From an uncultured Dehalococcoidia bacterium (GTDB taxonomy: Bacteria; Chloroflexota; Dehalococcoidia; Lucifugimonadales; Australimonadaceae), in assembly GCA_958295525.1 (NCBI GenBank), contig OY282355.1, positions 2,413,931 to 2,477,930 on the forward strand: 64,000 nt of DNA. Direction: 5' to 3'. How positions within the stretch are numbered: position 1 is the stretch's first letter; each line of letters starts with the position of its first letter. Below are positions 1 to 8,308 of the stretch, one piece after another. The position numbers and the translations under genes were made by a program. The notes beneath the pieces were generated by a model, which was not told the origin of the DNA, did no database searches, and was given only the letters and a program-made list of their open reading frames with translations.

Positions 1-579
1 GCCGCCGAATTGCCGTGCCCCGCCGTCGTCGTCCGTGTTCCTGCGAGCGAGACGCTCGGCGCCGCACTCAACGCCGCCGTCGCCGCGTCGAGCGGAGCAC
101 TGCTGGCCAAGATGGACGATGACGACGCCTACGGGGCGGAGCATGTTTGGGATCTTGTTCTCGCGCGCGCCTATTCGCAGGCGCAACTGGTCGGCAAAAG
201 CGGCGGATTCACGTATCTCTCCGAATCAGATTGCACCATTCGGAGATTCGCCGGAGACGCCGAAGGCCGGCGGACGTTCAACATAGCCGGGGGCTCCATG
301 CTGATCTCCCGCCGCGACCTCGAGCGGGCCGGCGGCTGGCGGAACGCGCCCCACTCGGTGGATACGCTGCTCATCATCGACGTTCTCCGCAGAGGCGGAC
401 GGGCGCACCGGACGCACGACGCCGGATATATGCACGTGCGGCACGGCGGAGGCCACACGTGGGACGTGCCGGAAGCCCTCTTCCTCGAACAGGCGGATGT
501 CGTCGCGCCCGGGTGGAATCCGGCGATGGCCGGACTCGGCGGCCTTCCGCGCCCGCAGGCGCCGCGGCAAGACGGCTAA
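1..579 (+). CDS. Glycosyltransferase family 2, C-terminal part (cut by window edge)
   Basis: The gene enters from the left edge in frame; 192 codons remain before the TAA. An acidic run DDDD (about residues 39-42 of the visible part), preceded by LLAKM, fits the metal and nucleotide-sugar binding DxD region of GT-A fold enzymes. Further on, GGSML followed by a GGW motif resembles the acceptor side of family 2 transferases. The gene is followed by a sulfotransferase and a flippase on the same strand, so it probably helps build a sulfated surface glycan. The N-terminal nucleotide-binding strand lies outside the window, and donor and acceptor sugars cannot be inferred. Confidence 0.75.
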   Translation, partial: AAELPCPAVVVRVPASETLGAALNAAVAASSGALLAKMDDDDAYGAEHVWDLVLARAYSQAQLVGKSGGFTYLSESDCTIRRFAGDAEGRRTFNIAGGSMLISRRDLERAGGWRNAPHSVDTLLIIDVLRRGGRAHRTHDAGYMHVRHGGGHTWDVPEALFLEQADVVAPGWNPAMAGLGGLPRPQAPRQDG

Positions 580-589
580 CCGCGCTTGC

Positions 590-595
590 TATACT
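590..595 (+). promoter_or_regulatory. Probable extended -10 element (TG-n-TATACT)
   Basis: TATACT lies 51 bases before the GTG of the sulfotransferase gene and is preceded by TG with one base between, an extended -10 arrangement. No convincing -35 is visible upstream, because that stretch is still coding for the preceding glycosyltransferase. Similar TATACT boxes occur before proC and HU in this window. Confidence 0.35.
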
Positions 596-645
596 GAGCG
601 GGAGCGCCTTCGCAGCGGCCTCTTGCGAAAGCTGCGCCGTAGGCC

Positions 646-1545
646 GTGATCAGCATGATCAATCCGAAAACAGCGCATAGAATCGCCTCGTCGCTGCTCC
701 GCCGCCCGGAGATAGCCGGAGACGTCGCGGGCTCGCTGATGCGCCGACGGTTCGCGGACGCGGCGCGGCGGGCGCGCGCGGCGGCGCGCCGCCCCGACGT
801 TTTCGCGGAAAAAGTGATCTCCCGCAAATACAACTATCTCTGGCTATGCAACCCGAAGGTCGCCTCACGGAGCATCATCGCCGCGCTGCTCGCCGCCGAC
901 CCCGGCGCCGAGGTCATCCGCGACGCGAGCGTCTCCCGCGTTCTCCAAACGCATCCCGAGGCGCGGGAGTACTCTACGTTCGCGTTCGTCAGGCACCCCG
1001 CCGCTCGCGCCTACTCGTTCCATCGGGAATTGCGCTCCGCTCATCTGACCTACGAAGGGGAGCAGCGGCTGGGCAAGGAGCGAAAACGCGGCCTCTTGTT
1101 CCGCCTGTGCTACGGACTGGAAGAGGCGGACAGTTTCGAGGCGTACTGCGAGTGGCTCCACACCCCCTATGGATCGGACGCTTTCGCCGACCGGCACTTC
1201 CTCTCGCAAAGCGCGCACCTGCGCCTCCCGGACGGACGCCCGCCCGACTTTATCGGACGCCTCGAGAGCCTCGACGCGGACTTCCACGCCGTCGCGGAGC
1301 GCCTCGGCATGCCGGAGCGGTGGCTGCCGCTTCTGAACTCGATGGCCGGATGGGAGGCGCGGCGCGAGGACGTGGAATCCGCAAGAGCGGAGATGGACGC
1401 CTGCCTCACCCCTCGCGTCGAGGAATTGCTGCGAACGCGCTACGCGGAGGACTACGAACTCGGCGGCTACACGGCGGACGGCGGCGCGGCAACCGAGACG
1501 GCAGGGCGCAACGGCGTTCCCCCTCGGCGCGATGTCTTTCATTAG
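646..1545 (+). CDS. Sulfotransferase family protein (PAPS-dependent)
   Basis: This 299-residue protein is predicted to move a sulfuryl group from PAPS to a carbohydrate. The 5'-phosphosulfate-binding loop is visible as NPKVASRS at about residues 69-76. The 3'-phosphate-binding strand is FAFVRHPAARAYS at about 112-124, where the Arg and Ser are the usual PAPS contacts. The length fits the bacterial Sulfotransfer_2 class. Translation probably starts at GTG 646, with ATG 655 as an in-frame alternative. The 3' end overlaps the flippase gene by 14 bases, so the two are probably cotranslated. Between a glycosyltransferase and a flippase, modification of a surface polysaccharide is the best guess. 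Confidence 0.82.
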   Translation: MISMINPKTAHRIASSLLRRPEIAGDVAGSLMRRRFADAARRARAAARRPDVFAEKVISRKYNYLWLCNPKVASRSIIAALLAADPGAEVIRDASVSRVLQTHPEAREYSTFAFVRHPAARAYSFHRELRSAHLTYEGEQRLGKERKRGLLFRLCYGLEEADSFEAYCEWLHTPYGSDAFADRHFLSQSAHLRLPDGRPPDFIGRLESLDADFHAVAERLGMPERWLPLLNSMAGWEARREDVESARAEMDACLTPRVEELLRTRYAEDYELGGYTADGGAATETAGRNGVPPRRDVFH

Positions 1546-2941
1546 GCGGGCGTTTTCTCAGTCGGAGCGGCGCGCGGCGCGGCAAGCGCTCTGGCTAAAC
1601 GGCGCGCTGGTGATCGAATTCCTCAGCGGCGCCGCGCAACTGGTCATCGCGGCGCGGATGCTTGGGCCGGAGGGCTTTGGCGCGCTGGCCGTCATCGCCG
1701 CCGTTGCGACGCTCATCCACGGCTTGGCGGCGGCGCCTGGCGGCGACGCCGTGGCGACGTTCGCAACGCGAGGCGCCGCCGAAGGGCGGCCCGAAGAGGC
1801 CGCGAGCGTGCTGCGCTTCACTCTCGCCGCCTCGCTCGCGCTGTCGCTCGTCGCCTATGCGGTCATCGCGCTGCTCGCCGCCGCATCCGGCCTCGCCGGC
1901 GTTGACCCCGCCTACCGCGAGGCGGCGCTGCTCTACGGACTCGTGGGCGTGTTTATGGCCACGCAGACCGAGACGCAAACGGCGCTGCGCTTGGCCGACC
2001 GCGTGCCGCTGACGTTCGCCGTCACCGCCGCGAGCGCGCTCGTCCGCGTCGGGCTGCTCGCCGCCGCGTGGCGGGCCAACGCAGGCATCGAGGCGGTCGT
2101 CTTGGCGTATGCCGCAGGCGCGGCGGTTTACGGAGGAGGTATGCTCGCTGCTGCCGCCGCGTCCGCGCACCGCGCGGGAATGCCCGGCCTGCTGCGCTCC
2201 CTCTCGATCAGCGTTCCCCCGGACGTAAAGCGGTTTCAGATCGGGATATTCGGGAGAACGGCCATTGAAACGGCCAGTTGGAACGTCGACTCCGTCCTCG
2301 TGGCGCAAGCGGCGGGCGCGCAGGACGCCGGGCTGTACCGCGCCGCGCGCCGGATAATGGACGCCGCTCGGCGGCCCATCGCTATGATGGCGCTGTCCGC
2401 GCAGACGGAGCACAGCAGGCAATGGCGCTTCGGGCAGGGGAAGGAACTGCGCCGCTCGATTCTGCGCTTCACGCTGCTGGGCGCCGCGCTCGCCGCGGTT
2501 GGCTTCGCGCTGCTGGCGGCGTTTCGGGAGCCCGTCGTCCGGCTCGCCCTGGGCGAGGAGTTTTCGGAGTCCGCCTCGCTGCTGCTGATTCTGATTCCGG
2601 GCGCGTTCGCGGCCAACGCCGCCGCTCCGTTCGTCGCGCTGCCGCTCGCGGCGGGGCGCGCCGCGCCTTACCTGTGGTCAATGGGGACGGCGCTCGCGGT
2701 CTCCATTCCAGCCTACTTCTGGCTGGCGTCGGCCTACGGCGCAGAGGGAGCGGCGTTCGCCCGCGTCGCGCACATCGTCGTTTCCCTGCTGATCATCGCG
2801 CCGTTCGCGGCTTCGACGCTGCGCCAAAGCCGGCGCTTGCGCCCTCCCGCCGTTGGAGGCGCTCTGCCTGTGCACGCGCCCCTTCTCTCTCCCGACGTCG
2901 GGAGAGGGAGTCAGACGGGATTCCCGCCTACGCGGGAATGA
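1532..2941 (+). CDS. Oligosaccharide flippase (Wzx/MATE-like membrane protein)
   Basis: A 469-residue, strongly hydrophobic protein with roughly a dozen membrane segments from about residue 20 to 430. The N-terminal stretch around AARMLGPEGFGALAV matches the first helix and loop typical of polysaccharide-biosynthesis flippases, which move lipid-linked oligosaccharides across the cytoplasmic membrane. It overlaps the sulfotransferase and completes a small polysaccharide cluster. The last dozen or so residues are read from a dispersed palindrome (2920-2939) that supplies the stop codon, so the original C-terminus was probably different. The exported glycan is unknown. Confidence 0.8.
   Translation: MSFIRRAFSQSERRAARQALWLNGALVIEFLSGAAQLVIAARMLGPEGFGALAVIAAVATLIHGLAAAPGGDAVATFATRGAAEGRPEEAASVLRFTLAASLALSLVAYAVIALLAAASGLAGVDPAYREAALLYGLVGVFMATQTETQTALRLADRVPLTFAVTAASALVRVGLLAAAWRANAGIEAVVLAYAAGAAVYGGGMLAAAAASAHRAGMPGLLRSLSISVPPDVKRFQIGIFGRTAIETASWNVDSVLVAQAAGAQDAGLYRAARRIMDAARRPIAMMALSAQTEHSRQWRFGQGKELRRSILRFTLLGAALAAVGFALLAAFREPVVRLALGEEFSESASLLLILIPGAFAANAAAPFVALPLAAGRAAPYLWSMGTALAVSIPAYFWLASAYGAEGAAFARVAHIVVSLLIIAPFAASTLRQSRRLRPPAVGGALPVHAPLLSPDVGRGSQTGFPPTRE
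2920..2939. repeat. dRS3-like palindrome inside the flippase 3' end
   Basis: A perfect ATTCCC-N8-GGGAAT palindrome followed by GACG, the same element seen in intergenic gaps and in the 59-kb array. Here it lies in the coding frame of the flippase and its TGA ends that gene. Confidence 0.85.
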
Positions 2942-2996
2942 CGATAGGGGGCGGGATGACGACGGGTAGCGGGGCGCTCCGTCAGGAGGCGGCTGC

Positions 2997-3785
2997 TTAG
3001 GGGAGGCGGTAGAAGGAAGAGGCGGTTGCGGCGAGGAGGTCGGCGAGTTGGCCGTCGGTCGTTGGGGCTGCGGCCTCGACGGTGGCGCGGACGACCTCGC
3101 CGTAGGTGGCGCGCTCGATGTGGCGGGGCCAGTCGCTGCCGAACATAACGCGGCGGCAGCCGAAGAGGCGGAGCGTCGGCTCGACGAAGAGTTTGATGCG
3201 GGCGGCGCTCCACGGCTCGGCGTCGAGGGAGACGAGGCCGCTCATTTTGACGAAGACGTTGGGCATCGGGGCGAGCCTGAGCATCGCGACGCCCCAGGGT
3301 TCGCGTTGGCCGCGCCCGATGAACGGCGATCCGAGGTCGGCGACTGCGATGCGGAGGTCGGGGATTTCTTGCGCGAGGTCGCGCACGGAAGGCAACTGGC
3401 GGGGCTCGACAATGACGTCGAGGCTGAGGCCGCGCTTGGCGGCGGCGCGCAGGCCGCGCAAGACGTCGGGGCGCGTGAGCCAGTGGTTGTCCTCCTCGAG
3501 GCGGGCGGGCAGGCAGACGCCGCGCAATTTGCGGGCGCGGGAGATCCGGCCAAGCGTTTTGTCGATGTCGCGGGACGCGACGTCCGCCCAGACGACGGCG
3601 GCCGCGACGAAATCGTCGGACTCCGCCGCGTCCAGGGCGGCGCGAGAGGCGTCTTCGGACGGCTCCGGCTGGACGAGCACGGAGCGCTCGACGCCGTTCT
3701 CCGCAAGAAGCGTGGCCAGCGCGTCGGCCGGGGCGTCTGGTCCGCCGAGTTGGCGATGCGCGTCTACGATGGGGGGCAACTGCAT
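2997..3785 (-). CDS. Amidohydrolase family protein (COG3618-like TIM barrel)
   Basis: This 262-residue protein resembles the amidohydrolase-2 group that includes lactonases and dicarboxylate hydrolases. It has the N-terminal metal-site strand (VDAHRQL, residues 7-13), a central barrel with EPRQLPS, and the C-terminal GSDWPRH motif (about residue 222) carrying the usual catalytic Asp. The first metal motif reads H-x-Q where the family normally has H-x-H, so metal binding may differ. It stands alone on the minus strand, convergent with the flippase. The substrate cannot be predicted. Confidence 0.75.
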   Translation of the reverse strand: MQLPPIVDAHRQLGGPDAPADALATLLAENGVERSVLVQPEPSEDASRAALDAAESDDFVAAAVVWADVASRDIDKTLGRISRARKLRGVCLPARLEEDNHWLTRPDVLRGLRAAAKRGLSLDVIVEPRQLPSVRDLAQEIPDLRIAVADLGSPFIGRGQREPWGVAMLRLAPMPNVFVKMSGLVSLDAEPWSAARIKLFVEPTLRLFGCRRVMFGSDWPRHIERATYGEVVRATVEAAAPTTDGQLADLLAATASSFYRLP

Positions 3786-3830
3786 TGGGGCGTTCCTGCG
3801 CGCGGGGTTCCGCTTATCTCATCATAGCGC

Positions 3831-3836
3831 AAACGG
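3831..3836 (-). promoter_or_regulatory. Probable -10 element (TATGAT) for the amidohydrolase gene
   Basis: On the minus strand TATGAT sits 45 bases before the ATG at 3785. No clear -35 was found. The same TATGAT box occurs before rplI. Confidence 0.3.
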
Positions 3837-3960
3837 GGTAGCGCAAGGGGCATAGCGAAAAGCGCTGGCGGCCTTGCGTCGGGATGCACGTATTGGGATG
3901 ACCCCAAGTCGTTAATCCGCCAGGAGCGCCGCATCGGAACGCGCGCAACCGCCGCAGTAG

Positions 3961-3985
3961 GTTCCCCGCCTGCGCGGGAATGACG
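3961..3985. repeat. dRS3-like palindrome copy
   Basis: A slightly degenerate copy (GTTCCCCGCC...GGGAATGACG) of the dispersed palindrome, lying between the amidohydrolase gene and the proC promoter. Confidence 0.7.
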
Positions 3986-3998
3986 GAAGGGAGTGGGG

Positions 3999-4004
3999 TA
4001 TACT
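3999..4004 (+). promoter_or_regulatory. Probable -10 element (TATACT) for proC
   Basis: TATACT lies 60 bases upstream of the chosen proC ATG at 4064, and just downstream of a palindrome copy. The -35 region is unclear. Confidence 0.35.
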
Positions 4005-4063
4005 TGCGGTTTGCGCCCGCGAACGGCGGGCGGCGATTTTCAGGCGGGGAGGCGTTCTCGGGT

Positions 4064-4870
4064 ATGCGCGTGGGATTCATCGGAGGCGGTGTGATGGCGG
4101 AGGCGATGCTCGGCAGAGCGGTCGCGGCCGGCCTGTGCGCGCCGGAAGAGGCCGCAATCGGCGAGCCTATCGCAGCCCGCCGCGCCGCGCTCGCCGCGCA
4201 ATACGGCGTGGCCGCTCACGCGGACAACGCTCCCGCAGCCCAGGGCGCGGAGGTCGTCGTCATCGCCGTCAAGCCGCAGCATATCGGCGGGGTCTACGCC
4301 GATCTTCAGGGCGCGCTCCAACCGGAGCAGACTGTCCTCTCCATTGCGGCGGGCGTCCCCTTGCGCGCGCTCGCCGACGGGCTGAGCCATACGCGGATCG
4401 TCAGGGCGATGCCGAACACGCCCGCTCAGATCGGCGCGGGCGTCTCCGTATGGACGGCGACGGCGGACACGCCGGACGAGGCGCAGGGCGCCGCTGCGTC
4501 GCTCCTCGCGGTTCTGGGGCGCGAGATCCGCGTCGAGAGCGAGGAATATCTGGACATTGCGACCGCGCTGTCGGGCAGCGGCCCGGCCTATGTGTTCGCA
4601 TTCATCGAGGCGCTGACGGAGGCGGGCGCGCTGCTGGGGATGGCGCGCGAGACGGCGCGGACGCTCGCGGTGGAGACGACGCTGGGGGCGGCGGCGCTGG
4701 CCCGCGAATCGGGCGAGTCTCCCGCCGTTTTGCGCGAGCGCGTCACCTCGCCGGGGGGCACGACGGCGGCGGCGCTGCGGGAACTGGAGCGCGCCGGATT
4801 CAAGTCGGGGGTTATGGAGGCCGCGAGCGCGGCGTTCCGGCGGGCGCGGGAGTTGGGGGGCAACGCATGA
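4064..4870 (+). CDS. proC: Pyrroline-5-carboxylate reductase
   Basis: ProC makes L-proline by NAD(P)H-dependent reduction of 1-pyrroline-5-carboxylate in the cytoplasm. The protein is 268 residues, the usual length. It starts with the Rossmann motif VGFIGGGVMAEAM (residues 3-15) and has the ALSGSGPAYVF and VTSPGGTT signatures of the dimer and active-site region in its second half. The reading frame is open back to 3980, but the dinucleotide fold begins right after ATG 4064, so that start was chosen. The stop overlaps the start of the YggT gene (ATGA at 4867). Confidence 0.93.
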   Translation: MRVGFIGGGVMAEAMLGRAVAAGLCAPEEAAIGEPIAARRAALAAQYGVAAHADNAPAAQGAEVVVIAVKPQHIGGVYADLQGALQPEQTVLSIAAGVPLRALADGLSHTRIVRAMPNTPAQIGAGVSVWTATADTPDEAQGAAASLLAVLGREIRVESEEYLDIATALSGSGPAYVFAFIEALTEAGALLGMARETARTLAVETTLGAAALARESGESPAVLRERVTSPGGTTAAALRELERAGFKSGVMEAASAAFRRARELGGNA

Positions 4871-5124
4871 GGTCGCTCGCGCTCAGCATCATCCAACTCA
4901 TTCTGCTCGTCATCGTCGCGCACGCGATGCTCTCATGGCTGCTCGCCGCCGGCATGCGGAGCGACGCGATCATCCGCGTCCACCAAACGCTGCATCTCGC
5001 GCTCGAGCCGCTGTTCCGCCCGCTCCGCCGGGTCATTCCGCCCTTCGGCATGTTCGACCTCACGCCCATCGCGGCGATCTTCATTCTCGTCATCATCAGA
5101 AGCCTCATCATCCGTCTCGCCTAG
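4867..5124 (+). CDS. YggT family membrane protein
   Basis: An 85-residue protein with two hydrophobic segments: residues 4-24, and a C-terminal one from about 62 to 82 ending in IIRSLI. The segment between holds EPLFRPLRRVIPP, the hallmark of the YggT (YGGT) family, whose members often sit directly after proC. It overlaps proC by four bases. The family has been linked to osmotic stress and, in some bacteria, to membrane or division functions, but its biochemical role is unresolved. Confidence 0.88.
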   Translation: MRSLALSIIQLILLVIVAHAMLSWLLAAGMRSDAIIRVHQTLHLALEPLFRPLRRVIPPFGMFDLTPIAAIFILVIIRSLIIRLA

Positions 5125-5169
5125 CGCCGCTTCGCCGCGGCATACGGGCGCGGTTCCGGTCAGCGCATT

Positions 5170-6027
5170 ATGGCCACCGCCATCGTCTCCGACTCCAACG
5201 CATCCCTGCCCGCCGAGGCCGCGCGCGGGTTGCCCGTCTTTTTCGCGCCGCTGGAGATCCGCATTGCGGGGCGCGTCTACACGGACGGTGTTGACCTGGC
5301 GCCCGCCGATTTCTACGCGCTGCTGCGGTCGGGCGGCGCGCTTCCCACGACGTCCGCGCCGACGCCCGCGGCGTTTCTCGACGCTTTCCGGCGGGCGTCG
5401 GCGACCGCGAGCGAGGCGGTCTGCGTCACGCTTTCCGCCGAATTGAGCGCGGCGCGGGCGTCGGCGCGGGAGGCCGTCCGGCTCGCGGAGCGCGAGTTGC
5501 CCGGCTTCGCCGTGACGCTGGCGGACTCGCGGAGCGCGGGCCCGGCGCAGTCGCTCATCGTGCTCGACGCGGCGCGCCTCGCCGCCTCGGGGGCGCCGCC
5601 GGCCGCCGTCTTGGAGCGCGTGGAGCGGCGGGCGGCGGACACGTTCCTGATGGGGTATCTCGATACGCTCCGGCATCTCAGCCGCAGCGGGCGCGTTCCG
5701 CGTCTGGCGGCGTGGGCGGGCGGGCTCTTGAACGTGAAGCCGGTTTTGCATCTGGCGGACGGGCGCATACGGCTGCTGGAGCGTCCGCGCTCGGAAGGGA
5801 AGGCGCTGACGCGAGTCGCGGCGATTGCGCGGGAGCGGCTTGGCGGAAGGCCGGCGCGGGCGGCGGTCGCGCATGCCGGCGCCCCTGAAAGCGCGGAGGC
5901 GCTCGCGGAGCGTTTGCGGGCAAGCCTCGCGGTGGCGGAGTTGTTCGTGATGGAACTCACGCCCGCCATCGGCGCGCACACGGGCCCCGGCCTCGTGGCG
6001 TGCGCTTTGCAGCCTGCGGATGCGTAG
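5170..6027 (+). CDS. DegV family fatty-acid-binding protein
   Basis: A 285-residue DegV-type protein. The N-terminal strand ATAIVSDSNASLP (residues 2-14) corresponds to the conserved TDS(A/T)xDL region, LPTTSAPTP (about 58-66) to the family TSQPSP motif, and LNVKPVLHLADGRI (about 183-196) to the LxIKPIL motif. DegV proteins bind a fatty acid; in Firmicutes the FakB members present it to the kinase FakA. No fakA is in the window. The gene follows yggT by 45 bases on the same strand, and two palindrome copies lie just behind its stop. Confidence 0.85.
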   Translation: MATAIVSDSNASLPAEAARGLPVFFAPLEIRIAGRVYTDGVDLAPADFYALLRSGGALPTTSAPTPAAFLDAFRRASATASEAVCVTLSAELSAARASAREAVRLAERELPGFAVTLADSRSAGPAQSLIVLDAARLAASGAPPAAVLERVERRAADTFLMGYLDTLRHLSRSGRVPRLAAWAGGLLNVKPVLHLADGRIRLLERPRSEGKALTRVAAIARERLGGRPARAAVAHAGAPESAEALAERLRASLAVAELFVMELTPAIGAHTGPGLVACALQPADA

Positions 6028-6034
6028 GGGCGGG

Positions 6035-6090
6035 ATTCCCGCCTACGCGGGAATGACGATTGGGGGCGAGATTCCCGCCTACGCGGGAAT
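6035..6090. repeat. Two dRS3-like palindromes in tandem
   Basis: Two perfect ATTCCC-N8-GGGAAT copies at 6035-6054 and 6071-6090, each followed by GACG and separated by a G-rich linker, 36 bases apart. This is the same geometry as the large array at 59.3 kb, in miniature. Confidence 0.88.
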
Positions 6091-6221
6091 GACGGGGCTA
6101 GGGGGCGAGCACCTCCGGCCTGCCGTATTCTGCCCAGGCAGTCGGCGGTAGTTATGCAAAGGTCTCCGTAGGGCAGATCTCTACCGCATCGACGGGGCGG
6201 GAACGGCGAAGGCGCCGGACG

Positions 6222-7598
6222 TCATACTCCGACCGGCGCGCCGGAGAACTCGGTGGCGAGCGTTTGGAAGCGCGAGAACTTACCGTCGAAGTAGAGGTGA
6301 ATCGCGCGGGTCGGGCCGTGCCGGTTCTTGGCGATGACGAGTTGCGCGAGGTTCGCGGGGTAGGCGTCGGTCGGATGGCGCTGCTCCCACTGCTCGGGCG
6401 TGAGGTATTTGTCCTCGCGGTGAATGAACGCCACGACGTCCGCGTCCTGCTCGATGCTTCCCGATTCGCGGAGGTCGGAGAGTTGCGGATGGTGGTCGGG
6501 GCGCTGCTCGATGGCGCGGGACAACTGCGATATGGCGATGACCGGAACGTTGAGGTCACGGGCTATCGCCTTCAACTGGCGGGTGATGTCGCTCAGTTCC
6601 TGCACGCGGTTGTCGCCCCGGTTCTCGCGCCCGGAGATGAGTTGCAGGTAGTCCACGATCACGAGGTCGAGGCTCCGGCTCGTGTGCAGGCGGCGGAGTT
6701 TGGAGCGCATCTCCAGCACGGTCTGGGCTGGGGAGTCGTCCATATAGACTGCGAGGTCGGAGAGCGCGCCGATGCCGGTCATCACGCGGGTCTGCGCCGT
6801 CTCGCCGAGCAGCCCCAGCCGCAGCAGGTGGCTGTCCACTTCCGCCTCGGCGGAGAGGAGGCGGAGCGCGAGTTGCTCGCGGCTCATCTCCAAACTGATC
6901 ACGCCGATGACGGCGCCCTCGCCCGCCGCGTTCCGCGCGATGTTCATCGCAAGCGTTGACTTGCCCAGCGCGGGGCGCGCCGCCAAAATGAAAAGGTCGC
7001 CGCGCTGCAGGCGGCCCAGCGCGTTGTCCAAGTCCGTGAAGCCCGTCGGCACGGGCGCGACGCCGTGGTCCAGCGGGTCGAGGTTGGCCGTCCCCTCGAG
7101 GTATTGGTCGAGCACTTCGCGGATCGTCACGAAGTCGCGCGACGCCTGCGCGTTGCTCACGCGGAAGAGGATGTCTTCCGATTTCTGCAGCGCCGTTTGG
7201 GGGTCGGCGGCGTCCGAATAGCCGATCGCGGCGATCTGCCCGGCGGCCTCGATCAGCCGCCGCATCGTCGCGGCGCCGTTGACGATTCCCGCGAAATGCT
7301 CCGCGTGCGCCGACGTCGGGACGACCGTGACGACGTGGCTCAGATACGCGGGCCCGCCGACCTCGTTCAGCCGCTCCTTGATGGAGAGTTCCCGCGCGAC
7401 GCTCACCTGGTCTATCGGCTCGCCGCGGTGGTAGAGCGACTGGCACGCCTCGAAGCACCAGCGGTTCCGCTCGCGGTAGAAGTCCTCCGGCTTGACGAGC
7501 GGCGCGATGCGGCTCATCGCCTCTCCGTCTATGAGGAGCGATCCGAGAACCGATTCCTCGGCGGCGATGTCGTGAGGAGGCAGTCTCTCCGCGTACAT
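6222..7598 (-). CDS. dnaB: Replicative DNA helicase DnaB
   Basis: The hexameric helicase that unwinds DNA at the replication fork. The 458-residue protein has the N-terminal helical domain beginning at PHDIAAEESVLG (residues 8-19) and the RecA-like C-terminal domain with Walker A ARPALGKST (207-215) and Walker B LDLVIVDYLQL (310-320). The conserved sensor region with SQLSR and the arginine-rich DLRESGSIEQDAD stretch follow. No intein is present. It lies 12 bases behind rplI in the same direction, a conserved bacterial pair that shares the promoter in front of rplI. Confidence 0.96.
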   Translation of the reverse strand: MYAERLPPHDIAAEESVLGSLLIDGEAMSRIAPLVKPEDFYRERNRWCFEACQSLYHRGEPIDQVSVARELSIKERLNEVGGPAYLSHVVTVVPTSAHAEHFAGIVNGAATMRRLIEAAGQIAAIGYSDAADPQTALQKSEDILFRVSNAQASRDFVTIREVLDQYLEGTANLDPLDHGVAPVPTGFTDLDNALGRLQRGDLFILAARPALGKSTLAMNIARNAAGEGAVIGVISLEMSREQLALRLLSAEAEVDSHLLRLGLLGETAQTRVMTGIGALSDLAVYMDDSPAQTVLEMRSKLRRLHTSRSLDLVIVDYLQLISGRENRGDNRVQELSDITRQLKAIARDLNVPVIAISQLSRAIEQRPDHHPQLSDLRESGSIEQDADVVAFIHREDKYLTPEQWEQRHPTDAYPANLAQLVIAKNRHGPTRAIHLYFDGKFSRFQTLATEFSGAPVGV

Positions 7599-7610
7599 TC
7601 CGCCCTCGCG

Positions 7611-8213
7611 CTACGCCTGCGCGGCTGCTTCGGCAGGTTCGGCGCCGTCCGCCGGCGGAGCGTCGTCGTCATCGGCGTCGTCATCAAACGCGGCGTCTCC
7701 CGCGTCCGGATCGAGCGCGTCCTCGTCCTCCTCACCGGCGGCGGCGGCCGCGGCGGGCTCCTCGTATCCCTCCGGGACGACCGACACCTTCACTTGCGCG
7801 GTGACCTCGCGGTACAGCCGCACGGACACCAGGTAGTCGCCGGGCTCGTGGATGGCGGAGCCGAGCAGCACCTGCCGGTGGTCTATCGTCCGCCCCGTGG
7901 CGTCCGAGAGCCGGTCGGCGATGTTCCGCCCCGTGACCGACCCGAACAGCCGCCCCGTGGGCCCGACGCGCACCTCGACGGGGATCTCGGTTCCCTCGAT
8001 GAGCGCCGCGACTTCCGACCACTCCTCGGAGCGCTGGAGGCGCTTCTGCTTCGCGGCCTGCTCTATGGCGCGGGCGCGCTGCAACTGCGCGGGCGTCGCG
8101 GGAGCGGCGAGCCCTTTCGGAAGCAGGTAGTTCCGCGCGAACCCGTTCTTCACTTCTTTGACCTCGCCCGCATCGGCGGCGCCGGCCACGTCTTCCAGGA
8201 ATATGACCCTCAT
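7611..8213 (-). CDS. rplI: 50S ribosomal protein bL9 with acidic C-terminal tail
   Basis: Ribosomal protein bL9 binds 23S rRNA near the base of the L1 stalk. The N-domain is typical: FLEDVAGAADAGEVKEVKNG, followed by ARNYLLPKGLA, within residues 5-37. The C-domain ends at about residue 150, the normal bL9 length. Here roughly 45 more residues follow, rich in Asp, Glu and Ala and containing a run such as DDDADDDD. A comparable low-complexity tail occurs on S18 in this window. The gene is directly upstream of dnaB, but separated from its usual partners rpsF-ssb-rpsR, which are at 42-43.7 kb. Confidence 0.95.
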   Translation of the reverse strand: MRVIFLEDVAGAADAGEVKEVKNGFARNYLLPKGLAAPATPAQLQRARAIEQAAKQKRLQRSEEWSEVAALIEGTEIPVEVRVGPTGRLFGSVTGRNIADRLSDATGRTIDHRQVLLGSAIHEPGDYLVSVRLYREVTAQVKVSVVPEGYEEPAAAAAAGEEDEDALDPDAGDAAFDDDADDDDAPPADGAEPAEAAAQA

Positions 8214-8302
8214 ATCGTGAATCCCCTTGCGCTTGGTGTGGACGCTCGCGCGCTTGCGGCGCGGCGCTGGGAGAAGCGGCCTTGCTGCGGCCCCTTCCCC
8301 TC

Positions 8303-8308
8303 ATCATA
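8303..8308 (-). promoter_or_regulatory. Probable -10 element (TATGAT) for rplI-dnaB
   Basis: TATGAT on the minus strand lies 90 bases upstream of the rplI ATG, leaving a leader of about 80 nucleotides. No clear -35 was identified. Confidence 0.35.
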
